Origin: Flintibacter muris
GTDB taxonomy: Bacteria > Bacillota > Clostridia > Oscillospirales > Oscillospiraceae
Reading direction: 5' to 3'
Assembly: GCF_943192995.1 (NCBI RefSeq)
Contig: NZ_CALPCP010000008.1
Span: 1-64,000 of the forward strand
Length of the DNA: 64,000 nucleotides
The position numbers were made by a program, and so were the translations under genes. Positions 1-7,691 of the stretch are shown here, one piece after another. A model generated the notes under the pieces. The model ran no database searches. It was not told the origin of the DNA and saw nothing but the letters and a program-made list of their open reading frames with translations. Every line of letters starts with the position of its first letter. Within the stretch, counting starts at the first letter, position 1.

Positions 1-576
1 TTGCGCCCGGTAGTCTGCCTGGATGAAACAAACCGGCAGCTGGTTGAGAAACAGCGCATCCCAGCAAAACCAGGAAGTGTGGAACGGGAAGATTACGAGT
101 ACCGCCGCTGTGGCGTGGTGGATTTGTTTGTTGCCTTTGAACCGCTGGCCTGCAAAAGGGTTGTGAAACTTACACACACTAGAACTGCAGTAGATTTTGC
201 CCATTTTCTGCATGAACTGGTGGATGTCCATTACAGCCATTGTGAAAAAATTGTGCTGGTCATGGACAATTTGAACATTCACTCGATTGCGTCCTTGTAT
301 AAAGCTTTTGATCCTGCTCAGGCCAGACGGATCATACAGCGGTTGGAAATTCACTACACTCCCATTCACGCCTCCTGGCTGAATATGGCAGAGATTGAAA
401 TTGGTATCCTTTCCAGACAGTGCCTGTCTCAAGCCTTATCTTCTTTCGAGACTATGCAGCGCCAGGTCAACGCATGGGCGATGTACAGAAACTCCGTTTG
501 CTCTACTGTCCGTTGGAGATTTTCCTCTGATGACGCCAGGTGCAAACTCAGAAAACTATACCCTATCATCTTCTAA
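1..576 (+). CDS. IS630-family transposase, C-terminal part (cut by window edge)
   Basis: This is the catalytic DDE domain of an IS630-type transposase, which cuts and joins insertion sequence ends at TA targets. The visible 191 residues hold the expected triad: Asp8 in CLDE, Asp89 in VMDN followed by LNIH, and Glu131 in the LNMAE block. The N-terminal helix-turn-helix half would lie to the left of the window, so the TTG at position 1 is only the edge and not a start. The reading frame is intact to its stop. It sits beside AT-rich genes unlike the rest of the window, which fits a mobile or foreign segment. Family assignment is firm; whether the element is complete cannot be judged. Confidence 0.85.
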   Translation: MRPVVCLDETNRQLVEKQRIPAKPGSVEREDYEYRRCGVVDLFVAFEPLACKRVVKLTHTRTAVDFAHFLHELVDVHYSHCEKIVLVMDNLNIHSIASLYKAFDPAQARRIIQRLEIHYTPIHASWLNMAEIEIGILSRQCLSQALSSFETMQRQVNAWAMYRNSVCSTVRWRFSSDDARCKLRKLYPIIF

Positions 577-1015
577 TTCCTAACTTGGTAGAGTACTAGG
601 TATGTGGTGCTGTTAACACAGTTGTGTATGGATGGCCCGAACATCCTGCACAGGGGATAGGGGGCGGCAACCCTCTATCCCTGCCCGCACTACCCGTTAC
701 CTCGTATTCTCATTTTACCGCATGATACTAACTCCGTCAATAGCATATTCATAATTAAAAGGACACCAACTAATATAGTAGGTGTCCTCTCTATTTTTTG
801 GGGAACTATTAAAAATCTTAGCCCCAGTACATTACAGATTATCAAAGACCTTTATTTTTGGGCATATGTTGATTTATCTTCTTTTATTTAATGTTTTTGT
901 GGCGTTGGGGCAGGTTTAAATTTTTTAATTTTAATGCTCTCCATCTCAAACAAAAATGTTATACATATCAACGATATTGTTTCACAAGTTTAGTTGTAAG
1001 TACATCTTTTTGTGA
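577..1015. other. Intergenic stretch, no gene seen
   Basis: AT-rich 440 bp between the transposase and the small helix-turn-helix gene. The only structure I see is a hairpin terminator near 760-797. I found no convincing inverted repeat marking the right end of the IS630 element. Confidence 0.5.
760..797 (+). terminator. Hairpin terminator
   Basis: A 13-bp stem with one mismatch (AGGACACC...GGTGTCCT) and a three-base loop is followed by CTCTATTTTTT on the plus strand. The other flank is A-rich, so it could also work on the minus strand for the gene at 1016-1303. Confidence 0.6.
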
Positions 1016-1303
1016 TTAGGTTATCATACCTGTGCGAATTAAAGCTTGCAACCGAAGTCTAACAGTACTAGGCGAACAAGAAAGGGCTTTTGCAGTTTTC
1101 CTAATAGAGTAACCTCTCCTATAAAGTTTCAGAATTTCCATATTGTCGATTCTCTTTTTATATGCCGGAGTTTGATAACCATGTTTAGGAATATCCTTGA
1201 ACGACTTTTCCTCTGCTACCTCGTCCATATGTTGTTGTAAAAGCATATCATCCAATTCGTCTTGGTATTCATCTCTTTCACCAGCATTATAATTATATTC
1301 CAT
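1016..1303 (-). CDS. Small helix-turn-helix protein
   Basis: A 95-residue protein with an acidic N-terminal half and a C-terminal helix-turn-helix of the resolvase/sigma-like kind (LYRRGYSIRKTAKAL, then SPSTVRLRLQAL). Such a domain suggests DNA binding, as a small regulator or the leftover DNA-binding end of a recombinase; I cannot decide which. A GGAGG ribosome binding site lies 9 bases upstream of the ATG at 1303. It lies downstream of the methyltransferase operon on the same strand but beyond a terminator, and shares its AT-rich composition. No specific family name is supported. Confidence 0.6.
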   Translation of the reverse strand: MEYNYNAGERDEYQDELDDMLLQQHMDEVAEEKSFKDIPKHGYQTPAYKKRIDNMEILKLYRRGYSIRKTAKALSCSPSTVRLRLQALIRTGMIT

Positions 1304-1362
1304 AGTTTCTATTCCTCCAAACAGACTATTTATTTTTTCAAGTATTTTATCCTACTTACGCT

Positions 1363-1596
1363 CTACCCAACTTTTAAAAAATCCATCCTTCCTAAACCCC
1401 AATTTTTGCACCCTACTGCATACGAAATTTTTCTTTCATGTATTCGTTGACGTACTCTCAATTTTTCAAAAGCGGAATGACTAATTTTCTGCTTTTTACA
1501 TTTTATTATTCTAACCCCCAATTTATTTAACTGTTGAATCCTCCTTACTGCATACCACTTTTTCAACACAGCAACCCTTAACTGTATTCCTTGCAA
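1363..1596 (-). CDS. Doubtful small basic protein
   Basis: A 77-residue, strongly basic open frame of no recognised family. Its only start is a TTG without a nearby ribosome binding site, and a better supported start (ATG at 1603) opens a different, 26-codon frame across the same DNA. It may be the remnant of a mobile-element gene. I list it because the surrounding 540 bp would otherwise be empty, with low confidence that it is translated. Confidence 0.2.
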   Translation of the reverse strand: MQGIQLRVAVLKKWYAVRRIQQLNKLGVRIIKCKKQKISHSAFEKLRVRQRIHERKISYAVGCKNWGLGRMDFLKVG

Positions 1597-1793
1597 AATC
1601 CATAAACTTTAACCCTCCTCCATCATGTCACCACCTCTATTTCTCATTCTGGCCTCCTCTGGCCCTCTCCATTTCTTCAGCATACCCCTTACCCCTCCGG
1701 TCCCTTCCAACCCCTTCAGAGCCATCCAGAACACCCTACGCTTTAGTAATTACCACCTCTCTTTTTTATCTACTATAAATATCAACTAGCTAT

Positions 1794-1826
1794 AAAAAAA
1801 GCACCCACTTCAAGAAGTGAGTACTT
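1794..1826 (-). terminator. Terminator of the methyltransferase operon
   Basis: Read on the minus strand, an 11-bp stem with G-T pairs (AGTACTCACTT / AAGTGGGTGCT) is followed by seven T residues, starting 21 bases after the methyltransferase stop codon. Confidence 0.8.
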
Positions 1827-1846
1827 TTTACTTTATCTATGCTCTT

Positions 1847-3187
1847 TTAATAGTTGTACCAAATAACCTCTATACGCTTATTATCTTTTTTACTTCCTAC
1901 TCCTGTAGTCGTATGAAATTCTTCCCGGTGCCAGCCTGTTTCCTCATTCAAATATTTGTTGTATAGCTGTAAATCATAGTTTGATACCAAAATCCTGCAT
2001 TTCGCCTTTTGAATACAACGCAAAAACTTTTCCTGATCGTCATATCCAAATGACATTGCGTATACCTTACCTAAATTCGTAGGCATTTTTTTGCCGTCGT
2101 ATTTCCGTCTTATTGCGTCAGCTAAACGTGGTGTATGGTCAACATCAATATCTTCCAGCATTTCCGTTTCTTTTTCTACGCTGATATATGATGGGTCGCA
2201 GTACATCATAACTCTTGGATTGTTTATCCACTCGTTTAAAACTCTAAACGCTGGCGGAAGTTCACCAAAAGAAGTATTTATATCTACAAACATCATGCGT
2301 CTAAAAAAGGCCATAGCGTCAATTTGATATACTTCTACGCCCTCCAACCTTTCCGCACAGTCAAACAACTTAGCGATCTGCCGCTTGTACTGGTCGTTTG
2401 TTTTAAACTTCTCGGCGCTCCACGTTTGCCCCATTCCGTCTCGTGACTGTTGGAACACTACATAAGTAGCTAGGGCTAAATCCATGTCAGACACATATAG
2501 TCCCAAATCAGAAGAGCGTTCCAAAAACCCGGTATTTTCCTTGACCTGATACGCTTCTACCCAGTCAGCAAGACAATTCTTCAATTCCTTTTGAAACTGC
2601 CGACGATCTTCAAAGGGGGTTCCTTTTGCTTGCTCTTCTTCATCCTGCAATACTTCCCTTAATCGTGTTAAACTCTCCTGAACTGCTGGCGCAATTTTAT
2701 GAGGTGGGGTTTTCCGTTTTGGATTAACTGCTTTTTCCGCCATTTCGTATGCTTGCCACAATATTTCATCAAGTAAATTATTTGCAGTATAAGGTTCTAC
2801 TATTTTCTTCTCAATCAATAACTGTCGTAATCTCTTTTTGGACTGTACTTCTAAATCATCTTCTGCACTGTCAAAAACAGCCTTCTGCTTATTAAACTCT
2901 TCCTCACTGTATACTGTTTCATCTTCCAGCCTATGTATAAATTCAATCGACTTAACCGGATCGGACAGTATGCGCATTAGAGCAGTTAGTCCCGCACTGT
3001 AATCATTATAACACTCGACTTTATGACGAGGTTTATTTAACAACACCCGGCACATACCACCAAACGGAGTTACAAAGATGTCGCTATCATCATAATTAAG
3101 CCGGTCAGCTATAAAATGAGCCATGCGACCCTTACCGCCGTAGTATGGTGCAATCGAAATAGTGTCCCGCTTATTCATCCCCGTCAC
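1847..3187 (-). CDS. D12-class adenine-specific DNA methyltransferase
   Basis: Predicted to transfer a methyl group from S-adenosylmethionine to adenine N6 in DNA. The Dam-like (D12) motifs are all present: PYYGGKGRM near residues 14-22, FGGM at 42-45, the YNDYS block at 60-64 that fits the cofactor-binding IND motif, and the catalytic DPSY at 331-334 in place of the usual DPPY. At 446 residues it is longer than Dam (about 280), the extra length being a central helical insert of unknown role. The start overlaps the upstream gene by 17 bases, and a second ATG three codons in (MNKRD) is equally possible. No restriction enzyme gene is adjacent, so it looks like a solitary element-borne methylase, which could protect the element or mark DNA. 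Low GC and neighbouring transposase suggest transfer. Confidence 0.85.
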   Translation of the reverse strand: MTGMNKRDTISIAPYYGGKGRMAHFIADRLNYDDSDIFVTPFGGMCRVLLNKPRHKVECYNDYSAGLTALMRILSDPVKSIEFIHRLEDETVYSEEEFNKQKAVFDSAEDDLEVQSKKRLRQLLIEKKIVEPYTANNLLDEILWQAYEMAEKAVNPKRKTPPHKIAPAVQESLTRLREVLQDEEEQAKGTPFEDRRQFQKELKNCLADWVEAYQVKENTGFLERSSDLGLYVSDMDLALATYVVFQQSRDGMGQTWSAEKFKTNDQYKRQIAKLFDCAERLEGVEVYQIDAMAFFRRMMFVDINTSFGELPPAFRVLNEWINNPRVMMYCDPSYISVEKETEMLEDIDVDHTPRLADAIRRKYDGKKMPTNLGKVYAMSFGYDDQEKFLRCIQKAKCRILVSNYDLQLYNKYLNEETGWHREEFHTTTGVGSKKDNKRIEVIWYNY

Positions 3188-3854
3188 CCTTAACTTTTTT
3201 TCGCTTCTCCTGCTTAATTGGCAGTGTAATGCCTAACTTTTCTCTATAAAAAGCAACTACTCTTTCCGGCTTGTTTGATAATCGTTTTAATATTGCATAA
3301 CGTCCAGACACCACATGAATATATCCACCCTGCGCAAGCTGCGTGCGCAAGTTTTTCATTTCATATTCACTATATCCACAGTCAGTAAAAAGTTCATTAA
3401 ACATATTTACAGGTACATAACAGAAATCATCTGAAATGTATTCTGTACTGCCTATAAAAAACTCCTTGACTTCTCCAAGGAAATCACTATACCGGGTGTC
3501 ACCTGTTGCAAAAGTTACTGTACTAACTTCAATATTAACATATTCTTCCTCAATCCTGCGGGCCAAATCTCTATAATATGTGTCTCCCATCACTACGCCG
3601 AACCTTTTAAAGTCCTTAATATCTCGGCCCAAATCAACAATAGATGTAACAATGGAGCCATTCTCGTTTCTGTCTTTAAAGTTGGTAATCTTCATGCTTT
3701 CGACATGAGTTTCACTGTCCTTATAAACTTCCAGCTTAAAAGAAAACCTTGCCTCAATATCAGCCTTATTGCTTTTATTTACATCAACACTCATTACACC
3801 TGTTTGCCTATCAAATATCCAAACTACATTCTTCTTATCTTCTTTTCCTGCCAT
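3171..3854 (-). CDS. Unknown protein, first gene of the methyltransferase operon
   Basis: A 227-residue protein that I do not recognise. I start it at the ATG at 3854 (MAGKEDKK) because GGAGGGC sits six bases before it; the frame is open five codons further. The protein looks cytoplasmic, with no membrane segment or signal peptide, mixed alpha/beta sequence and a very basic tail (KQEKRKKVKG). It is translationally coupled to the downstream methyltransferase by a 17-base overlap, so the two products probably act together. The upstream region carries a strong promoter, iterons and an attenuator-like hairpin, which implies tight control of the pair. Confidence 0.6.
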   Translation of the reverse strand: MAGKEDKKNVVWIFDRQTGVMSVDVNKSNKADIEARFSFKLEVYKDSETHVESMKITNFKDRNENGSIVTSIVDLGRDIKDFKRFGVVMGDTYYRDLARRIEEEYVNIEVSTVTFATGDTRYSDFLGEVKEFFIGSTEYISDDFCYVPVNMFNELFTDCGYSEYEMKNLRTQLAQGGYIHVVSGRYAILKRLSNKPERVVAFYREKLGITLPIKQEKRKKVKGDGDE

Positions 3855-3924
3855 AATACAGCCCTCCATTTTATGTATCGGGTAACTGTATTAAATGTAA
3901 CATATAGAAAGATTTTTGTCTATA

Positions 3925-3965
3925 TAAAACGAAAAAGATACTCGCTTTAATCAAGCAAGTATCTT
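3925..3965 (-). terminator. Attenuator-like hairpin in the leader
   Basis: On the minus strand a 13-bp stem with one mismatch (AAGATACT.GCTT) is followed by TTTTTCGTTTT. It lies between the promoter at 4045-4073 and the first gene at 3854, so it would terminate transcripts before the operon unless overridden. It could instead be the terminator of something upstream. Confidence 0.55.
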
Positions 3966-3982
3966 CACAAAAATAATATAAT

Positions 3983-4018
3983 GGTTACAGCGGTTAATGC
4001 GGTTACATTGGTTACAAC
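3983..4018. repeat. Four 9-bp iterons
   Basis: Four tandem units with an exact 9-bp period begin at 3983, 3992, 4001 and 4010: GGTTACAGC, GGTTAATGC, GGTTACATT, GGTTACAAC. They start about 20 bases downstream of the expected transcription start of the methyltransferase operon, where a repressor or replication initiator could bind. Confidence 0.75.
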
Positions 4019-4044
4019 CGCTAAACAAACTGACCTATATAATT

Positions 4045-4073
4045 AAGATAGCAAAATTAACTGCGATTGTCAA
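4045..4073 (-). promoter_or_regulatory. Promoter of the methyltransferase operon
   Basis: On the minus strand TTGACA (4073-4068) and TATCTT (4050-4045) are separated by 17 bases. Transcription would begin near 4038 and run into the iterons, the hairpin and then the gene at 3854. Confidence 0.7.
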
Positions 4074-4295
4074 GCCCTAATTTTTTCCATTCCCCCCTCG
4101 CCCTATTTGCACACAGGTGAGAATAAAGTGAAACTTTTCCCCAACACTTACCTATAGTACTCAACACTTATCAATAGTAATACCAAATGCTTCCAATTAG
4201 TCTCAACTATTCCTAATCGCTCCATCCATCAGAAAAATACTGTATATCGTTTCAAAATTGAGGTATCGCACAATATATAGTATAAAACAACAAAA

Positions 4296-4328
4296 AAGAA
4301 GATAGAGATTAGACGTCTCTACCTTCTT
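4296..4328. terminator. Bidirectional hairpin terminator at the island's left border
   Basis: A 13-bp stem with one mismatch (AAGAAGATAGAGA / TCTCTACCTTCTT), flanked by A6 on the left and T4 on the right. It lies just beyond the displaced tRNA 3' end, where the terminator of a tRNA transcript would be expected. Confidence 0.65.
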
Positions 4329-4333
4329 TTCAC

Positions 4334-4379
4334 TGGTTGCGGGGACAGGACTTGAACCTGCAACCTCCGGGTTATGAGC
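4334..4379 (-). repeat. Left attachment site: displaced 3' part of tRNA-fMet
   Basis: These 46 bp are identical to 13853-13898, the anticodon-loop-to-CCA part of the intact initiator tRNA. After position 4379 the tRNA sequence stops and unrelated DNA begins. This is what integrase-mediated insertion into a tRNA gene leaves at the far end of an element. The pair 4334-4379 and 13853-13898 therefore defines a 9.5-kb island. Confidence 0.88.
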
Positions 4380-4666
4380 TGCGCTCCGAAGTCCGGTTTA
4401 GACGTTTCCAGCGCTTTCGGAGCCTATTTCATCCAGATTGAAATGCTTTCCCGACATTTTTGTTCCGTTGTCTCCATTGATTTTTTCCTGTTCTGGGTCA
4501 AGTTATGGGTCAGAAGGCATTGGCAGCTCAAAAATTGTCATGGAGAAAACAAAGGAGAGGTCCCGAGGATCAAGGAACTGGAAAAACCCCTGCATCCACA
4601 GTCCCCAAAGAAGGAGGATCAGAAAATGCAAAATCATATGTCGGGAGTCTAATTAGCGGCAAGTAA
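4380..4666. other. Inner left end of the island (attachment arm)
   Basis: No real gene. It holds an 8-bp inverted repeat (GCTCCGAA...TTCGGAGC, about 4384-4426), the arm-type repeat at 4494-4515, and an eight-codon frame (MQNHMSGV) behind a strong AAGGAGG at about 4610-4616, which may be the start of a deleted element gene. Confidence 0.5.
4494..4515 (+). promoter_or_regulatory. Putative integrase arm-binding repeat, left
   Basis: TGGGTCA-3-ATGGGTCAGAA recurs in the same orientation at 13749-13770, 20 of 22 bases identical. One copy at each inner end of an integrase-bounded element is the expected layout of arm-type binding sites for the integrase N-terminal domain. Confidence 0.55.
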
Positions 4667-6013
4667 TCAAGAAATCTTATCCGAAATGCATAACATTTGA
4701 TTAATCACAGTTATGATGTTCCCAATGGGAGTATCCAAATCACGTTCCAGCATTACAAGCAAATGATCCTGTTGGTCTGGAGTCAAAATAGATGAACTTC
4801 GGAGGTAAAACTTATTTCTTATCCATTCCAAATCTACATGGTCCGTGTGTTCTCCGGGGGCCGCATAGACCTGAGATTTAAGATTATTGCCATCCTTCAG
4901 TTTGATTTCCACCCATGCAAGCCGTTTTTCAGGAAACTGAGCTTCCATTTCAGGATCAACTACAAAGGAAAGCCGCCGCATCATATCCAGCACACACTGA
5001 TTATTGAGCGCAGGCTCTATAACCTGATCTATGCCCACATCTCCATAAACCAATGCAGATGCCACCGGCCAGGCAATGTTGTACTGGGCTTCATCTGTTG
5101 TTCGAGGTTTCATTTTGCTTAGCTGTGCAGCCGAATCAAAGGTATGCACGCAGACCCGCTCCACATCCTCGTGTGTGAAGGTATAGGCTTTCATAAGGTC
5201 GATACAGGCTTGTATGGGCTGATGAGCCCAGCGGCAGCAGGTAAAGGGCTTGAAATAGAGATTCATAATCTCGTAAATCTTGCCCAAGGAATCCAAGTGC
5301 TTCTGGTACTCCGGAGTTTCCAGCAAGTATCCACGGGCGGTGCTGCCTTCCAGGGTTTCCAGCGCTGCCTCTGCACCTACTAAAGCGCCAAAAGGTACGC
5401 CGTCTTTGTTCATGGAAGGATACTGGACCGATCGCATTACCGGGGTAAGAGGAGCATGAAACTCAGCCATAGATAAAGCATTGTTCATCTGTTCCTGCGT
5501 AAATCCCAGCAAACGTCCCATTCCTGCGGCGGTACCAAATGCGCCATATGTGCCAGTGCTGTGGAGATATTGATAGTGATCCTGCACTGCCAAACCACAG
5601 CGGATCGCCGCCTCATAGCAGACTACCAAGGTGGTGAGATACTCCCGGTAGGTGACATTTTCCTCCAGCGCCGCAGCCAGTACACCAGCCACGAAAGATG
5701 TTCCGGGGTGCCCCTTAATCATATTATGGCCATCATCAATATCAAAGGAGTTTGACGCATGAGACATGGCTACTACAGCGCCTAACAGGCCAAAATTCTT
5801 GTCACTGCCCACAACAGGAAGATTGCCGCCCTTATAGTAAGTCTGAGCAATGCGGATACCCGCCTGGAACTGCTGCCCCTTGCTGCCCAACAGCAGGGCG
5901 ATCATTAAATCAATACCGCAGACAATGGCGCGCTCTTGAACCTTGGCGGGGAGGTCTTCCCATGTGGTGTTGAGAATGTAGTCTTCCAGTCTATAATCGG
6001 TGATAAAATCCAT
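4667..6013 (-). CDS. MmgE/PrpD family protein
   Basis: A 448-residue member of the MmgE/PrpD superfamily, whose known members dehydrate 2-methylcitrate or decarboxylate cis-aconitate, and which also includes many enzymes of unknown substrate. Family signatures are SFDIDDGH followed by HPGTS in the N-terminal helical domain and HSTGTYGAFGTAAG about 50 residues later. I start at the ATG at 6013 (MDFITDY) because GAGGTG precedes it by seven bases; the frame extends to a GTG at 6034. It is the last gene of the five-gene island operon. No methylcitrate or itaconate genes are nearby, so the substrate is likely a different hydroxy or unsaturated acid; this is inference. Confidence 0.85.
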   Translation of the reverse strand: MDFITDYRLEDYILNTTWEDLPAKVQERAIVCGIDLMIALLLGSKGQQFQAGIRIAQTYYKGGNLPVVGSDKNFGLLGAVVAMSHASNSFDIDDGHNMIKGHPGTSFVAGVLAAALEENVTYREYLTTLVVCYEAAIRCGLAVQDHYQYLHSTGTYGAFGTAAGMGRLLGFTQEQMNNALSMAEFHAPLTPVMRSVQYPSMNKDGVPFGALVGAEAALETLEGSTARGYLLETPEYQKHLDSLGKIYEIMNLYFKPFTCCRWAHQPIQACIDLMKAYTFTHEDVERVCVHTFDSAAQLSKMKPRTTDEAQYNIAWPVASALVYGDVGIDQVIEPALNNQCVLDMMRRLSFVVDPEMEAQFPEKRLAWVEIKLKDGNNLKSQVYAAPGEHTDHVDLEWIRNKFYLRSSSILTPDQQDHLLVMLERDLDTPIGNIITVINQMLCISDKIS

Positions 6014-6093
6014 AATATACACCTCACTTTTCACTTAGACAGAAATATAAATATGGCTATCGTCCTTCTCCTCGTTTTTGGACAGAGGAACAT

Positions 6094-7569
6094 TTATTTT
6101 TCCCCAGCTTTCGGCTGTGTCAAATAAGTGGAGACCACCGCGGCAATCAACGACGCGACTACACCGACCCACAGAGAAGAGGCAATGGCATCCATTCCGC
6201 TGACGATCCAAGCAACAGTAAATACTAGCCCTACAGTAATAGTGCACAAAGCAGCCTTTCCGGTATATTTCTTCCAATACAGCGTCAGCATAGAGCATAC
6301 AGCAAAGGGAGAACCTAAGCCGGCCCATACCCAGCTAATAATTACACTGATTAATTCACCAGATACTACAAATGTCAAAATAACTGCAATAATCGCAATT
6401 ATTATCGTGACCGCCCGAGAAATAAAGAGCATCTGCTTTCCATCCAATTCTCCATTTTTTATTCTGGGCTTAATTATATTTTCCGATACCTCGCTGGAAG
6501 CCAGTACTAAAACAGAATCAGCGGTGGAAATCATGGCGGCAATAATTCCGGTAGTAAAAACAGCCGCCAAAACAGGGGGCATCAGACGCATGGTCAGCAA
6601 CGGAGTTACCTGCTCAGGATTATCCAAATTGGGACCCAGAATAAAGAAGCCTAACAAGCCAATAAGGATCGCACCAATATAAGCCACCAGAATGTAACTC
6701 ACAGAAATAAAACGCCCCAATTTAAAATTTTTCTGATCTCGAATACAAATATACCGCGTATTAAGTTGAGGCAAACCGCCCAGATAAGCCCAGCACCAGG
6801 AAAAACCGTTGCCGAAAACCATACCGGCCGCTAATCCTCTGGCACCGCCAAACATATCAAAATATCCCTCTGGAGCTTTAGTCATTGCCTCAGCAATTGT
6901 AGCAGCGTAGACTGCGTCTGGATTTGTTACCATTTCGATAATTGCTGCTCCGGGCACGCAAACGAGCATAGAAAAAAGGACAATAGCTTGCAGACAATCC
7001 GTATATACTACGCTACCGAATCCCCCATATAGAGTATACGGGATGACAATAGCCACTGTAATAAACAGCCCGGTTAGAGGATTGATTCCCAAAAGGGAAT
7101 TCAGTGTGCTTCCTCCTCCCAAAAACTGAGCCGCAACATAAACTGTAAAGAAAAACAAAATAATAATGCCACCAACAAGCCGGATCCGATTGCTCTGATC
7201 TGGAAACCGTTTGGACAACCAATCCACATAGGTATTGGCACCTAATTTTTCCGCATCCTTCCGCATTTGTCCGGATACCATAAACCACACAGCCACCGAA
7301 CCAATTACACTTCCGATTGCAGGCCAGAGCCCCAACATACCAGACAGGTAAATCCCGCCGGGCAAGCCCAGCGCCATATACGCAGACATATCAGTGGCAC
7401 GCTCTGAGAGCGCCGCCGCCCATCCTGGCACATTATGGCCCCCGACCGCAAAATCTTCGCTATTTTTCACTCGGCGACCCGCAACAAAGCCAATCGAAAG
7501 CAGGATGGCAAAATAAATCACTAAAACAATAACCGTCGAACTATTGGTTACATTAATTCCAGAAAGCAT
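6094..7569 (-). CDS. Sodium:solute symporter (SSS family, PutP-like)
   Basis: A 491-residue membrane protein that should bring a small organic solute into the cell with sodium. It has about 13 hydrophobic helices and the SSS signatures: GGHNVPGWAAALSERATDMSA near residues 42-62, where PutP has its sodium and substrate site, and AAMISTADSVL in the second half. PutP carries proline, but SSS substrates cannot be read from such motifs. Its place in the operon suggests that it imports the compound the neighbouring enzymes use. RBS GGAGG lies before the ATG at 7569. Gaps to neighbours are 80 and 122 bp, the larger one holding a long hairpin. Confidence 0.88.
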   Translation of the reverse strand: MLSGINVTNSSTVIVLVIYFAILLSIGFVAGRRVKNSEDFAVGGHNVPGWAAALSERATDMSAYMALGLPGGIYLSGMLGLWPAIGSVIGSVAVWFMVSGQMRKDAEKLGANTYVDWLSKRFPDQSNRIRLVGGIIILFFFTVYVAAQFLGGGSTLNSLLGINPLTGLFITVAIVIPYTLYGGFGSVVYTDCLQAIVLFSMLVCVPGAAIIEMVTNPDAVYAATIAEAMTKAPEGYFDMFGGARGLAAGMVFGNGFSWCWAYLGGLPQLNTRYICIRDQKNFKLGRFISVSYILVAYIGAILIGLLGFFILGPNLDNPEQVTPLLTMRLMPPVLAAVFTTGIIAAMISTADSVLVLASSEVSENIIKPRIKNGELDGKQMLFISRAVTIIIAIIAVILTFVVSGELISVIISWVWAGLGSPFAVCSMLTLYWKKYTGKAALCTITVGLVFTVAWIVSGMDAIASSLWVGVVASLIAAVVSTYLTQPKAGEK

Positions 7570-7646
7570 ATCAAATCCTCCTTATGCAATCTTTTACAAT
7601 ACAGCACTTCCATTCTTAACATTGTTCTAATCGCCTGGTAATAATT

Positions 7647-7683
7647 GAAGACGGGGTGAAGCAGGACGCTAAACCCCGTCTTC
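7647..7683. repeat. Intra-operon hairpin
   Basis: Perfect 10-bp inverted repeat (GAAGACGGGG / CCCCGTCTTC) with a 17-base loop between the M24 protein and symporter genes. No T tract follows on the minus strand, so it probably stabilises or processes the mRNA rather than ending it. Confidence 0.6.
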
Positions 7684-7691
7684 GGAGCTCC

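Larger units (their letters stand above)
1304..1846. other. AT-rich stretch with only marginal small ORFs
   Basis: Apart from the terminator at 1794-1826 this holds two marginal minus-strand reading frames. One is a basic 77-codon frame at 1363-1596 with a TTG start and no ribosome binding site. The other is a 26-codon frame starting at ATG 1603-1601 with a good GGAGG 10 bases upstream. Neither shows recognisable homology. Confidence 0.4.
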
